Source: a virus
Reading direction: 5' to 3' (one strand)
IMG/VR virus record: IMGVR_UViG_3300032738_000122
Span: 1-20,705 of that record
DNA: 20,705 nucleotides
The notes beneath the pieces are model-generated. The model saw nothing but the letters and a program-made list of their open reading frames with translations, was not told where the DNA came from and searched no databases. A program made the position numbers and the translations under genes. Below are positions 14,422 through 20,303 of this stretch, piece after piece. The first letter of the stretch is position 1; each line of letters starts with the position of its first letter.

Positions 14422-14450
14422 TTGCAAGTATACCGCTAGTATGGTATAAT
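14422..14450 (+). promoter_or_regulatory. Internal early promoter
   Basis: TTGCAA (14422-14427) and TATAAT (14445-14450) are separated by exactly 17 bases. The start point would be about 14457, some 17 bases before the next gene. It begins a fresh transcript for the 54-aa and OB-like genes. Confidence 0.7.
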
Positions 14451-14460
14451 ACCTTCTAGC
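14435..14460. promoter_or_regulatory. 26-bp dyad overlapping the promoter (operator candidate)
   Basis: Outer arms GCTAG (14435-14439) and CTAGC (14456-14460) enclose inner arms GGTAT and ATACC around the centre of the -10 box. A further ATACC half-site lies at 14430-14434. A dimeric repressor bound here would cover the -10 and the start point. Confidence 0.55.
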
Positions 14461-14473
14461 AAAGGGGTAACAA

Positions 14474-14638
14474 ATGGCTAAAATAGAAAGACGGATTCCG
14501 GCTACTGAAAGATACGGTTACTACTCCATATTCGCTGACACCATAGAAGAGATTAACACCATAGAAGCACAGATTGAAAAGACTATGGCTGATAAAAAGA
14601 ACCCAGCAAAAAAAGATGAATGGAAACCATTTGAATAA
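14474..14638 (+). CDS. 54-aa early protein, first gene after the internal promoter
   Basis: MAKIERRIPATERYGYYSIF... then a helix (ADTIEEINTIEAQIEKTMAD) and a lysine-rich end closing KPFE. AAAGGGG precedes the ATG by 6 bases. The helix could form a small coiled coil. Function unknown. Confidence 0.65.
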   Translation: MAKIERRIPATERYGYYSIFADTIEEINTIEAQIEKTMADKKNPAKKDEWKPFE

Positions 14639-14655
14639 ATAGGAGGTGATTTGAC

Positions 14656-14997
14656 ATGGCTTGGTTCAAAGACGACCAACTGAATGCAGGTAGCTATCAT
14701 TCGCTTAAAGTAGGCGAAGCAGTTACCATGACGGTTAAGGAAGTAGTCAAGAACGAAACTGGTGATCCAAAATTTATGTTAAAACGAAAAGATGGATCGT
14801 CGCTTGGCTATTCTATGCACTTCATAGATACCAACGATAGAATATTGAACGTCAATACTTTTGTATTGCTAGGGCTGATGAAGAAAGAACAGATTGACGC
14901 TGGCGATACTATCGAAGTAAAACATCTTGAAGGTAAAGGCAACTACGAACTTAATATCTTAAAAAAGGTGGCAACAGAGGATGATGCAACTAATTAA
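14656..14997 (+). CDS. 113-aa OB-fold-like protein
   Basis: MAWFKDDQLNAGSYHSLKVGE... The predicted strand series GEAVTMTVKEVV, PKFMLKRKDG, YSMHFID, a helix and a final DTIEVKHLEG / YELNIL resembles a small OB barrel, as in single-strand-DNA-binding or DNA-metabolism accessory proteins. This is a shape-based guess. The SD AGGAGGTGAT is near perfect, and the gene lies shortly after the internal promoter, so high expression is likely. Confidence 0.65.
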   Translation: MAWFKDDQLNAGSYHSLKVGEAVTMTVKEVVKNETGDPKFMLKRKDGSSLGYSMHFIDTNDRILNVNTFVLLGLMKKEQIDAGDTIEVKHLEGKGNYELNILKKVATEDDATN

Positions 14998-15226
14998 ATT
15001 AAAGGGAGCTAAAGTAGAGCTTACTAGAGATAGGCTCATGCGGAGCGGGGAAACCCGTTCGCTTGAGCAAGTCCTGTTTGACCTTGAGCAACTTCGTATA
15101 CCAGTTCACTTAATAGCTGGGATGCTAGTTGTGCCGTTTGATACGGTGCATCAGTGGCGAAAACGGCTTGGGTTTAAACGAAGGGAATGGAAAAAGAATG
15201 GATCAGCAACACCCGACCAAGTATAA
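14981..15226 (+). CDS. 81-aa helix-turn-helix protein
   Basis: A likely HTH lies at about residues 36-62 (LEQLRIPVHLIAGMLVVPFD then TVHQWRKRLGF), followed by a basic tail (KRREWKKNG). It overlaps the OB-like gene by 17 bases. The ATG at 14981 suits the SD AAGGTGG at 9 bases; the adjacent second ATG is an alternative. It is a candidate local regulator, for example of the dyad at 14435. Confidence 0.65.
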   Translation: MMQLIKLKGAKVELTRDRLMRSGETRSLEQVLFDLEQLRIPVHLIAGMLVVPFDTVHQWRKRLGFKRREWKKNGSATPDQV

Positions 15227-15341
15227 GTATACCTGTGAGAAGTGTGGCAAGAAAGTAAAACGGGTCTGGACTCATAAGCGAGATAGAAAATGGGTCTGTA
15301 GCAAATGCTACTACGAGGGGGAAAAATGGGAATATTGCTAA
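15198..15341 (+). CDS. 47-aa zinc-ribbon miniprotein
   Basis: C13-x2-C16 (CEKC) and C34-x2-C37 (CSKC) with a basic linker (KKVKRVWTHKRDRKW) form a compact zinc ribbon. It overlaps genes on both sides. The ATG at 15198 is chosen because the upstream part of the frame lies inside the HTH gene; AAGGGAA upstream is a modest SD. It may bind nucleic acid. Confidence 0.6.
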   Translation: MDQQHPTKYKYTCEKCGKKVKRVWTHKRDRKWVCSKCYYEGEKWEYC

Positions 15342-15628
15342 TATTTATAATACTTGTTTTGTTTTTACTACTACTAAAAACTAGGGGAAAGATTGAAGAA
15401 TTGGTAAAAGATAGCGAACACTTCGCTTTTCAAGCTCAAAAATGGCAACGAATAGCTATTATTTGTAAAGATGCTCTTAATAAATCAGGAACGAAACTAA
15501 AACTTGATGGAAAAACCGCAGACGAAAAAATAAAAAATTATTATGTAAAACATTTATCGGATATTGACCCAAATAAAAAACAACCATATCGGTACACAAT
15601 TTATTGTGAATTGCTAGAATGTTTTTAA
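15326..15628 (+). CDS. 100-aa membrane-anchored protein
   Basis: MGILLIFIILVLFLLLLKTR is an N-terminal transmembrane anchor (residues 2-17) with a basic stop. A helical cytoplasmic body follows (KIEELVKDSEHFAFQAQKWQ) and a basic-aromatic C-terminus ending LLECF. The layout recalls small phage signal-anchor proteins. SD GAGGGGG lies 4 bases before the ATG, favouring 15326 over an upstream ATG. Confidence 0.6.
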   Translation: MGILLIFIILVLFLLLLKTRGKIEELVKDSEHFAFQAQKWQRIAIICKDALNKSGTKLKLDGKTADEKIKNYYVKHLSDIDPNKKQPYRYTIYCELLECF

Positions 15629-15645
15629 ATTAAGGGAGAGTAAAA

Positions 15646-15930
15646 ATGGGAATATTAGACGACGCAAATCAAAGAGCCAGAATTGCACTGGACAACAAAA
15701 CAACGAGAAACAACCTTCCTTTTGGATCCCTAAACATTCCGGTTATCTTCGGTATCATCTGCATTGTTTTCCTACTGGCCGGTATCCACTTCAGACTCAA
15801 TAGCTTAGAACACTCACAAGATTTTGAAGCTGGCAAAAGAGAAGAACAGAGAGAAACAGCACGATATCTACTGCACCATTACGGAGAAGAAAATGTATTA
15901 AGATATTGGGAATGGAAGGAAAAGGAGTAA
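15646..15930 (+). CDS. 94-aa single-pass membrane protein
   Basis: A soluble N-terminus, a central transmembrane segment (residues 31-49, IPVIFGIICIVFLLAGIHF) and a charged C-terminus (EAGKREEQRETARYLLHHYG) ending EWKEKE*. The final KE* codons are the SD and stop of the downstream junction. AAGGGAG lies 7 bases before the ATG. Function unknown. Confidence 0.65.
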   Translation: MGILDDANQRARIALDNKTTRNNLPFGSLNIPVIFGIICIVFLLAGIHFRLNSLEHSQDFEAGKREEQRETARYLLHHYGEENVLRYWEWKEKE

Positions 15931-15933
15931 GCT

Positions 15934-16182
15934 ATGAAAATAGAAGTAAACGGAAACGAAGTTATTATTAGTGGTAAAAAATATGGAGAAACAGAGATAC
16001 AGCCAAGAAAAATTAAGATTTACTTAAACGAAGAAGAAGATAGTGAGTATTTTTCTTTTAGTATTATTTGCGGAAACTTTATACACGGTTGTTTACCGTC
16101 TGTAACATTTTACAAAGACGATATAGTTTTCCAAAATAACTTAGCATCTGGTCGAACAGTAAAAAGTAAATATAATTTATAA
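15934..16182 (+). CDS. 82-aa beta-rich early protein
   Basis: MKIEVNGNEVIISGKKYGET... is a series of short strands (EVNGNEVIIS, PRKIKIYLNE, YFSFSIICGN, SVTFYKDDIVFQ), so a small beta-sandwich or barrel is likely. It begins at the first exact copy of the junction repeat and stops at a TAA that overlaps the SD of the next copy. Function unknown. Confidence 0.65.
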   Translation: MKIEVNGNEVIISGKKYGETEIQPRKIKIYLNEEEDSEYFSFSIICGNFIHGCLPSVTFYKDDIVFQNNLASGRTVKSKYNL

Positions 16183-16192
16183 GGAGTAAGCT

Positions 16193-16369
16193 ATGAAGAT
16201 AAAGGTTGGTTTGATATGTATGGATTGCGGAAGGAAGTTTGGTAAATATGTAGCTGGGTGCTCTACTGTTCACGAGGGAATTTGTGATGTGTGTAATAAA
16301 ACAAAGGTGGTTACTGAAGGTCGGGACTGGAATGTGTTTGAGTTGGAATTAAAAAGGAGTAAGCTATGA
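16193..16369 (+). CDS. 58-aa zinc-ribbon miniprotein
   Basis: C9-x2-C12 (CMDC) and C31-x2-C34 (CDVC), with C23 between, form a likely zinc ribbon. The last residues KRSKL* are encoded by the junction repeat itself, so the gene overlaps the next start by ATGA. The C-terminus is therefore set by the junction and not by the fold. Confidence 0.65.
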   Translation: MKIKVGLICMDCGRKFGKYVAGCSTVHEGICDVCNKTKVVTEGRDWNVFELELKRSKL

Positions 16370-16785
16370 AGATAATAAAGTTTAGAGGAAAGCATATTGA
16401 TACTGGAAAATGGGTTTATGGTTATTTATTAAGTCCCAGTAAAATTGGAAAAATAGAAGATATTCACCATTCCTATTCAGATGTAGACCCTAAAACAGTA
16501 GGTCAATACACAGGCTTAAAGGATAAAAAAGGTGTTGAGATATATGAAGGGGATACAGTAGATTATCCAACCCAGGAGCCTTACAGAGATGGATGCTTTG
16601 GTGTGGTAATATATAGAAGCGATTTGCAGGGTTTTGTAATACATCACCCAGATAATCTACCTATTAAGAAATTTCCTAAAGAGTGGGTTCCTTTATTTAG
16701 CTATAATGATAATTTATCAACTGCTAGTAAATTTGAAGTAACAAGTAATATCTACGAAAATCCTGAACTATTGGAAAAGGAGTAA
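16366..16785 (+). CDS. YopX-family protein, copy 1
   Basis: A 139-residue protein of the YopX family, common in phages and of unknown biochemical function. The signature FRGKHIDTGKWVYGY opens it, QYTGLKDKKGVEIYEGD lies at 47-63 and the family-typical NIYENPELLE at the end. It starts at a junction repeat and ends in EKE* from the next. Its last 40 or so coding bases are almost identical to those of copy 2 (18433-18816), although the middles differ. Confidence 0.88.
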   Translation: MKIIKFRGKHIDTGKWVYGYLLSPSKIGKIEDIHHSYSDVDPKTVGQYTGLKDKKGVEIYEGDTVDYPTQEPYRDGCFGVVIYRSDLQGFVIHHPDNLPIKKFPKEWVPLFSYNDNLSTASKFEVTSNIYENPELLEKE

Positions 16786-16795
16786 GCTATGAAGA
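16745..16795 (+). repeat. 51-bp near-identical repeat, copy 1
   Basis: The 3' end of YopX copy 1, the junction and the first codons of the next gene match 18776-18826 with a single mismatch; 43 bases (16753-16795) are identical. This suggests recent exchange or duplication through the junction. Confidence 0.9.
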
Positions 16796-17091
16796 TAGAA
16801 TGGGAACAAATTAAGTCGTTAGAGGAAGATAATTTTATTGAAATAAAAAATGCTATTTTAGGGGTTATAAATAATTATACTTCTGGGTATTGGTTTAAAA
16901 CGTCAGAATTAAAGAAAAGGTTTGCAATAGTAAATGATGAATTAGCAATGTCAGTATTTAACGAATATCCTCTAGGAGAATGGGACAAAGAAAAATATCA
17001 GTTGATAAAAGAAAACCAAAAACTTAGAAGAAGGATATCTAAATTTATTGAAGCTACAAAAGATATAATCAATGTTGAGGAAAAGGAGTAA
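16789..17091 (+). CDS. 100-aa early protein, unknown function
   Basis: MKIEWEQIKSLEEDNFIEIK... is mainly helical, with a YTSGYWFKTSELKKRF middle that could be a winged-helix-like segment and a charged C-terminal coiled coil (YQLIKENQKLRRRISKFIEA). It starts and ends at junction repeats and closes with EEKE*. No family recognised. Confidence 0.65.
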   Translation: MKIEWEQIKSLEEDNFIEIKNAILGVINNYTSGYWFKTSELKKRFAIVNDELAMSVFNEYPLGEWDKEKYQLIKENQKLRRRISKFIEATKDIINVEEKE

Positions 17092-17094
17092 GCT

Positions 17095-17262
17095 ATGATA
17101 AGTCATATAATTCACGAAGAATCTGAAGAGGAAAGAAAAAAACGGGTAGGAGCTGATATAGTTTGTGTTATCTGCAAACAAGAAAGACCGGAAGAAGAAT
17201 TTAACCACAATACAGATGATGGCACTGGCGTTTGTGAACGCTGCCAAGAGAACGGGAGGTAA
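17095..17262 (+). CDS. 55-aa zinc-ribbon miniprotein
   Basis: An acidic helix (HEESEEERKKR) is followed by C24-x2-C27 (CVIC) and C47-x2-C50 (CERC), 19 residues between pairs, which is a small zinc ribbon. It starts at a junction repeat. The end is the SD of the next gene (GGGAGGTAA). It may be a nucleic-acid or protein-binding adaptor. Confidence 0.65.
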   Translation: MISHIIHEESEEERKKRVGADIVCVICKQERPEEEFNHNTDDGTGVCERCQENGR

Positions 17263-17264
17263 AT

Positions 17265-17627
17265 ATGATTGATTTTGTAATAGAGGGAGCAATCCCATGC
17301 CTTAAAAACTCGATTAGGGTCGGTAAAGGTGGCAGATTTTACCATAAAGATAACGCTGTTCACGATTACAAGGAAGCATTTGCCCTGTTGTGTCCTAAAA
17401 GTGCCAAGAAAGGGCTCACAGGCCCCGTAGAAGTGATTCTGCACATCTACAAGCAGAACAATCGGCTTGATGCTGTAAATTTACAATCTATAATCTACGA
17501 CTCACTTGAATTTGCTGGAGTTATAAAAAATGACCGTTTGGTTACGGACTGGCATTGTTATTCTGAGATAGACCGCACGAATCCACGAGTAAGAATTGAG
17601 GTAAATGAGCTTGAAGAAGTTCGTTAG
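17265..17627 (+). CDS. rusA: RusA-like Holliday-junction resolvase
   Basis: A 120-residue protein matching the RusA family, which cuts four-way DNA junctions made during phage recombination. The core is RLDAVNLQSIIYDSLEFAGV (residues 67-86) and then KNDRLV. D69, N72, D79 and D90 line up with the family's acidic centre. However, V71 stands where a second Asp is usual, S75 where a Lys is usual, and N89 where a DD pair is usual. Some relatives have D-P-A-N here, so activity is uncertain. SD GGGAGG lies 5 bases upstream. Confidence 0.78.
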   Translation: MIDFVIEGAIPCLKNSIRVGKGGRFYHKDNAVHDYKEAFALLCPKSAKKGLTGPVEVILHIYKQNNRLDAVNLQSIIYDSLEFAGVIKNDRLVTDWHCYSEIDRTNPRVRIEVNELEEVR

Positions 17628-17844
17628 TGTATACCAAGATGGGAAGAATACAGCAGGTTGCGCTGTGTGGTATGAAGAAGTAAAGAATAAGGAATTCGTT
17701 AATGAAAGGATGTTGGGTAAGTTCAAAGACCTTAAGAAGGCTAATAAATTCGCAGAAAAGAAGGCGAAGCAGTTAAAAGCAGAGTTCAGTCCCTGGGAAG
17801 AGATGAGGGGTATCTCAATCACACCGAGTCAGAATTATTATTAG
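17605..17844 (+). CDS. 79-aa early protein, unknown function
   Basis: MSLKKFVSVYQDGKNTAGCA... shows strands then a lysine-rich helix (FKDLKKANKFAEKKAKQLKA) and a short aromatic end. It overlaps rusA by 23 bases, using GAGGTAA in that gene as SD. The basic helix could bind nucleic acid. Family not recognised. Confidence 0.65.
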   Translation: MSLKKFVSVYQDGKNTAGCAVWYEEVKNKEFVNERMLGKFKDLKKANKFAEKKAKQLKAEFSPWEEMRGISITPSQNYY

Positions 17845-17854
17845 GAGGTGGGTT

Positions 17855-18010
17855 ATGTTAGAAACAAGTCTTATATTTTCACTTGGGGTATTCATAGGGG
17901 TAATTATAGGTAGTTTATTGATGATGAAGTCTGCTAGGCATTCTTTAGACATTGCATTAGAGTGTAGCGAAAAAGCATTAAAGGTTTTATCGGAAAGGAG
18001 TAAGCTATGA
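17855..18010 (+). CDS. 51-aa single-pass membrane miniprotein
   Basis: A hydrophobic segment (residues 6-24, LIFSLGVFIGVIIGSLLMM) is followed by a helical tail (RHSLDIALECSEKALKVL). The last residues ERSKL* are encoded by the junction repeat, as in two unrelated neighbours. AGGAGGTGGG precedes the ATG. An inner-membrane location is likely; function unknown. Confidence 0.65.
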   Translation: MLETSLIFSLGVFIGVIIGSLLMMKSARHSLDIALECSEKALKVLSERSKL

Positions 18011-18054
18011 AGGATATTAAGTTGACAAAGAGAAATAGAATTGCTATAATATAA
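18007..18054 (+). CDS. 15-codon ORF, possible remnant of a displaced gene
   Basis: The junction repeat gives a start and SD, but the frame stops after MKDIKLTKRNRIAII. Its KLTKRNRI part resembles the MTKRDRIVEIL opening of the gene at 19196 in protein and in DNA (TGACAAAGAG shared exactly). The HNH gene begins three bases after its stop. It looks like the 5' end of a gene cut off by an insertion; it also contains the HNH promoter. Confidence 0.35.
   Translation: MKDIKLTKRNRIAII
18022..18050 (+). promoter_or_regulatory. Perfect consensus sigma-70 promoter before the HNH gene
   Basis: TTGACA (18022-18027), a 17-base spacer and TATAAT (18045-18050) match consensus completely. Transcription would start around 18056-18058, at or next to the HNH ATG at 18057, leaving no leader and no SD. 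Confidence 0.75.
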
Positions 18055-18056
18055 TT

Positions 18057-18446
18057 ATGAAAATAGTTAAATGCAGAGAATGTGGAATAAAAACAAAACA
18101 ATTAACGCACGGAACATCTTATTTTTGTAATCGAAAATGTTACTTCAAATGGAAAAGAAAAAACCCTAACAAGAAAGCATATAAGAGCAAGATATTTGTT
18201 TCTGGTTATTATTATCTTTATATGCCTAATCATCCAAATGCTATTAAGAAGCATAGATACATTGCTGAACATAGATATATTGCAGAACAAAAAATTGGTC
18301 GCCTGTTAGAGAGAAATGAAGTATCCCACCATATAAACGGAAACACAAAGGATAATAGAATAAATAATATAAAAGTTATGACTTTTAAAGAGCATTGTAA
18401 ATTAACAGCGAGTAAAAGAAGGAGAAAGAAAAATGGTAAATTCTAA
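18057..18446 (+). CDS. HNH homing-type endonuclease
   Basis: A 129-residue HNH nuclease. A zinc-knuckle-like N-terminus (C6-x2-C9 and C24-x3-C28) precedes a DNA-contact region with YYYLYMPNHPNAIKKHRYIA. The catalytic motif EVSHHINGNTKDNRINNIKV follows at 88-107 (H91, H92, N100, N104), then a basic tail. HRYIAE occurs twice in a row (66-71 and 72-77), where relatives have one copy. No SD precedes the ATG; a perfect promoter places the RNA start at or beside it. Such free-standing nucleases spread between phages. It overlaps the next gene by 14 bases. Confidence 0.88.
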   Translation: MKIVKCRECGIKTKQLTHGTSYFCNRKCYFKWKRKNPNKKAYKSKIFVSGYYYLYMPNHPNAIKKHRYIAEHRYIAEQKIGRLLERNEVSHHINGNTKDNRINNIKVMTFKEHCKLTASKRRRKKNGKF

Positions 18447-18816
18447 TCGTTTTCGCTTTAGAGCATGGGATAAAGTAAAAAATAAAATGTGTGGCGTCTA
18501 TGTTTTAGACCTCGAAGCTAATAAGCTAATTTTAGATGAAAAGTCAGATAGCTTGAGTTATTGGCTATCGTTTGAGCGTTTTGACCTCATGCAATACACA
18601 GGCTTAACAGATAAGAACGGGGTTGAGATATATGAAGGGGACATAGTTAAGACCACGATAATAGAAGATGTTTTGCCATCAGGAGAAACATCAGAATATA
18701 TAGAAACAAAGATAGTTGAATGGGATAAAGAACAAGCTGGATTTGCTTTTGCGGAAGATAGTTATGAAGTAATAGGTAATATATACGAAAATCCTGAACT
18801 ATTGGAAAAGGAGTAA
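18433..18816 (+). CDS. YopX-family protein, copy 2
   Basis: A 127-residue paralogue of the protein at 16366. FRFRAWDKVKNKM opens it, QYTGLTDKNGVEIYEGD lies at 54-70 and VIGNIYENPELLEKE closes it. The N-terminus is longer and different from copy 1, while the QYTGL block and the 3' end are close at DNA level. SD GGAG lies inside the HNH gene's end, 9 bases upstream. Biochemical role of the family is unknown. Confidence 0.88.
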   Translation: MVNSNRFRFRAWDKVKNKMCGVYVLDLEANKLILDEKSDSLSYWLSFERFDLMQYTGLTDKNGVEIYEGDIVKTTIIEDVLPSGETSEYIETKIVEWDKEQAGFAFAEDSYEVIGNIYENPELLEKE

Positions 18817-18826
18817 GCTATGAAGA
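18776..18826 (+). repeat. 51-bp near-identical repeat, copy 2
   Basis: Matches 16745-16795 with one mismatch and covers the 3' end of YopX copy 2, the junction and the first codons of the following gene. Both downstream genes start ATG-AAG but then differ at once. Confidence 0.9.
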
Positions 18827-18993
18827 AGCGTAAGATAAAGAAGAAGATGTGGTTGGCTATTGATGATTTTGACAATGAATATGTGGCAGAAGGAATAAGG
18901 GGAGAAACATTTTTAAAAACTAAAAAAGAAGCATTAAAATGGGGAGGTTTACACGCAAAAGTAATCCCCGTAGAAGTGAGGTATGAGGTGTAA
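18820..18993 (+). CDS. 57-aa basic early protein
   Basis: MKKRKIKKKMWLAIDDFDNE... has a very basic N-terminus, a strand, a helix (LKTKKEALKWGGLHAK) and a final strand (KVIPVEVRYEV). A beta-alpha-beta miniprotein is likely. It starts at a junction repeat and ends at TAATG, coupled to the next gene. Confidence 0.65.
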   Translation: MKKRKIKKKMWLAIDDFDNEYVAEGIRGETFLKTKKEALKWGGLHAKVIPVEVRYEV

Positions 18994-19199
18994 TGGGAGT
19001 TTTAGCGTGTGATAGGGCAGGATGTGGAAATATAATGTGTGATAGATATTCTAGTGATTTTGGTTATATTTGTGATTATTGTTATGAAGAACTAAAGCAA
19101 TCAAATTTACCAATAAATATTTTTATGAAAACACCTAAAAAAGAATTGCCAAATTATGATTATGAAAAAGAATTTAAGTTGTTTAAGGAGCCACAATGA
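18993..19199 (+). CDS. 68-aa zinc-binding phage protein
   Basis: C6, C11, C16, C27 and C30 occur in MGVLACDRAGCGNIMCDRYS then GYICDYCYEEL. I recall this CDR-x-GC-x-NIMCDRYS...GYIC-x-x-C pattern as a small conserved phage family of unknown function. The C-terminus is charged. Start by TAATG coupling with a weak SD; the end overlaps the next gene by ATGA. Confidence 0.75.
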   Translation: MGVLACDRAGCGNIMCDRYSSDFGYICDYCYEELKQSNLPINIFMKTPKKELPNYDYEKEFKLFKEPQ

Positions 19200-19567
19200 C
19201 AAAGAGGGATAGGATTGTTGAGATATTAGAGGAAAGCGATTTATGGTTTTCTAGTGCGTTATCTACGGTAGGGAAAAAAGAATCCGTCAAAGAACTAGCC
19301 ACCGCACTAGAGAAGGAATTTGTGATGGAACTAAGGAACGACGAAAACCTTAAACCTTTGGTTGGTTGGTCAGAGAATTTCAACGCTTCTGGTGGCAGAG
19401 ATTTCAACAATAGAAAATTAGGATTACAAGTTTTTATTTCTTCTCAAAATTCAAGAATTATGAAAACTGGTGCTGGTCATTGGGACTATGTAGTTGACCG
19501 AAAAGAAAATGACAATATTGTAGATATTATAAATAAATTAACTAAATATTATAAGGAGAAGCCATGA
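19196..19567 (+). CDS. 123-aa early protein, unknown function
   Basis: MTKRDRIVEILEESDLWFSS... has a helical N-terminus (ESVKELATALEKEFVMELRN), then a beta-rich part with GRDFNNRKLGLQVFISSQNS and GHWDYVVDRKEND, and a final helix (IVDIINKLTKYYKEK). Start coupled by ATGA, with AAGGAG 5 bases upstream. The opening resembles the 15-codon ORF at 18007. No family recognised. Confidence 0.68.
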   Translation: MTKRDRIVEILEESDLWFSSALSTVGKKESVKELATALEKEFVMELRNDENLKPLVGWSENFNASGGRDFNNRKLGLQVFISSQNSRIMKTGAGHWDYVVDRKENDNIVDIINKLTKYYKEKP

Positions 19568-19641
19568 GTGAACAATTTATTGCAATAATTTGTATAACAG
19601 TTGTTGTTTGTGTGTTTTTTTGGTTTTTATCAAAATTATAA
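19564..19641 (+). CDS. 25-aa membrane miniprotein
   Basis: MSEQFIAIICITVVVCVFFW is followed by FLSKL, a single transmembrane helix (residues 5-22) with almost nothing else. Start coupled by ATGA, with AAGGAG 5 bases upstream. Stop is a TAA overlapping the next SD. Possible membrane effector; its size allows no family call. Confidence 0.5.
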   Translation: MSEQFIAIICITVVVCVFFWFLSKL

Positions 19642-19652
19642 GGAGATAAGCT

Positions 19653-19919
19653 ATGTGGAAAGGAATTTGTTTGACGGTAAAAGATAATAGAAGGGATAAA
19701 CACAAAGCAATAGACTTAAAATATAGAAAAAATCAGAGAGAAAAAAGTCTTATCAAGAACCATAAAGAACCTAATAATAAAGAAGGAATGATAAAGAATA
19801 TTCAGAAATGGTTAATAGGAAAAATATCAGAAGAAGAAAGGCTGATAGAAGGCAAGAAATTAGCAAGTTTAATATGGAAGAACTTATCCAAATATGACTT
19901 AAAAAGGAGTAAGCTATGA
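19653..19919 (+). CDS. 88-aa basic helical protein
   Basis: MWKGICLTVKDNRRDKHKAI... is highly basic and mostly helical, with later GMIKNIQKWLIGKISEEERL. It begins at a variant junction (AAGGAGATAAGCTATG) and ends KRSKL* from the next exact copy, overlapping the following gene by ATGA. It may bind nucleic acid; family not recognised. Confidence 0.6.
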   Translation: MWKGICLTVKDNRRDKHKAIDLKYRKNQREKSLIKNHKEPNNKEGMIKNIQKWLIGKISEEERLIEGKKLASLIWKNLSKYDLKRSKL

Positions 19920-20302
19920 GTAAATGTAAAGATTGTGTCTGGTTCAATACAGGTAGGATAGAAAATAGGTGTTTCAGTTGCACCGAACAGGGGACAGTGC
20001 TTAGGAATGATTTGTTTGAGCCGAAAGAAAAGCAGAAAGAGTGTGAGGGTTGCAAGTTTTATTGTAACGCACCTGGAATTGCAATTTGGTGTAGTAAATT
20101 TCCTGATGATGAACTTGATTGCAGGAATTGTAGGCATTATCAAAAGAAAGATAAACCTAAGCCCAATGGTTCGGCTACGCTCACCACAAGACTACCAGAG
20201 AAGTTAGAGTTAGACGGTTATATAAAGGTGCCTGTGGATACTTACTTAATGATATTAAGAAATAAGATAAACGCCATAATAACACATTTGGAGGAGAAGT
20301 AA
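19916..20302 (+). CDS. 128-aa cysteine-rich zinc-binding protein
   Basis: Ten cysteines fall in the first 72 residues: C4-x2-C7, C19-x2-C22, C43-x2-C46, C50, C59 and C69-x2-C72. This suggests two repeated zinc modules built as CKDC/CFSC and CEGC/CRNC. A proline-rich linker (KPKPNGSATLTTRLPEK) leads to a C-terminal strand and helix (YIKVPVDTYLMILRNKINAI). It starts at a junction repeat. Function unknown. Confidence 0.68.
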   Translation: MSKCKDCVWFNTGRIENRCFSCTEQGTVLRNDLFEPKEKQKECEGCKFYCNAPGIAIWCSKFPDDELDCRNCRHYQKKDKPKPNGSATLTTRLPEKLELDGYIKVPVDTYLMILRNKINAIITHLEEK

Positions 20303-20303
20303 T

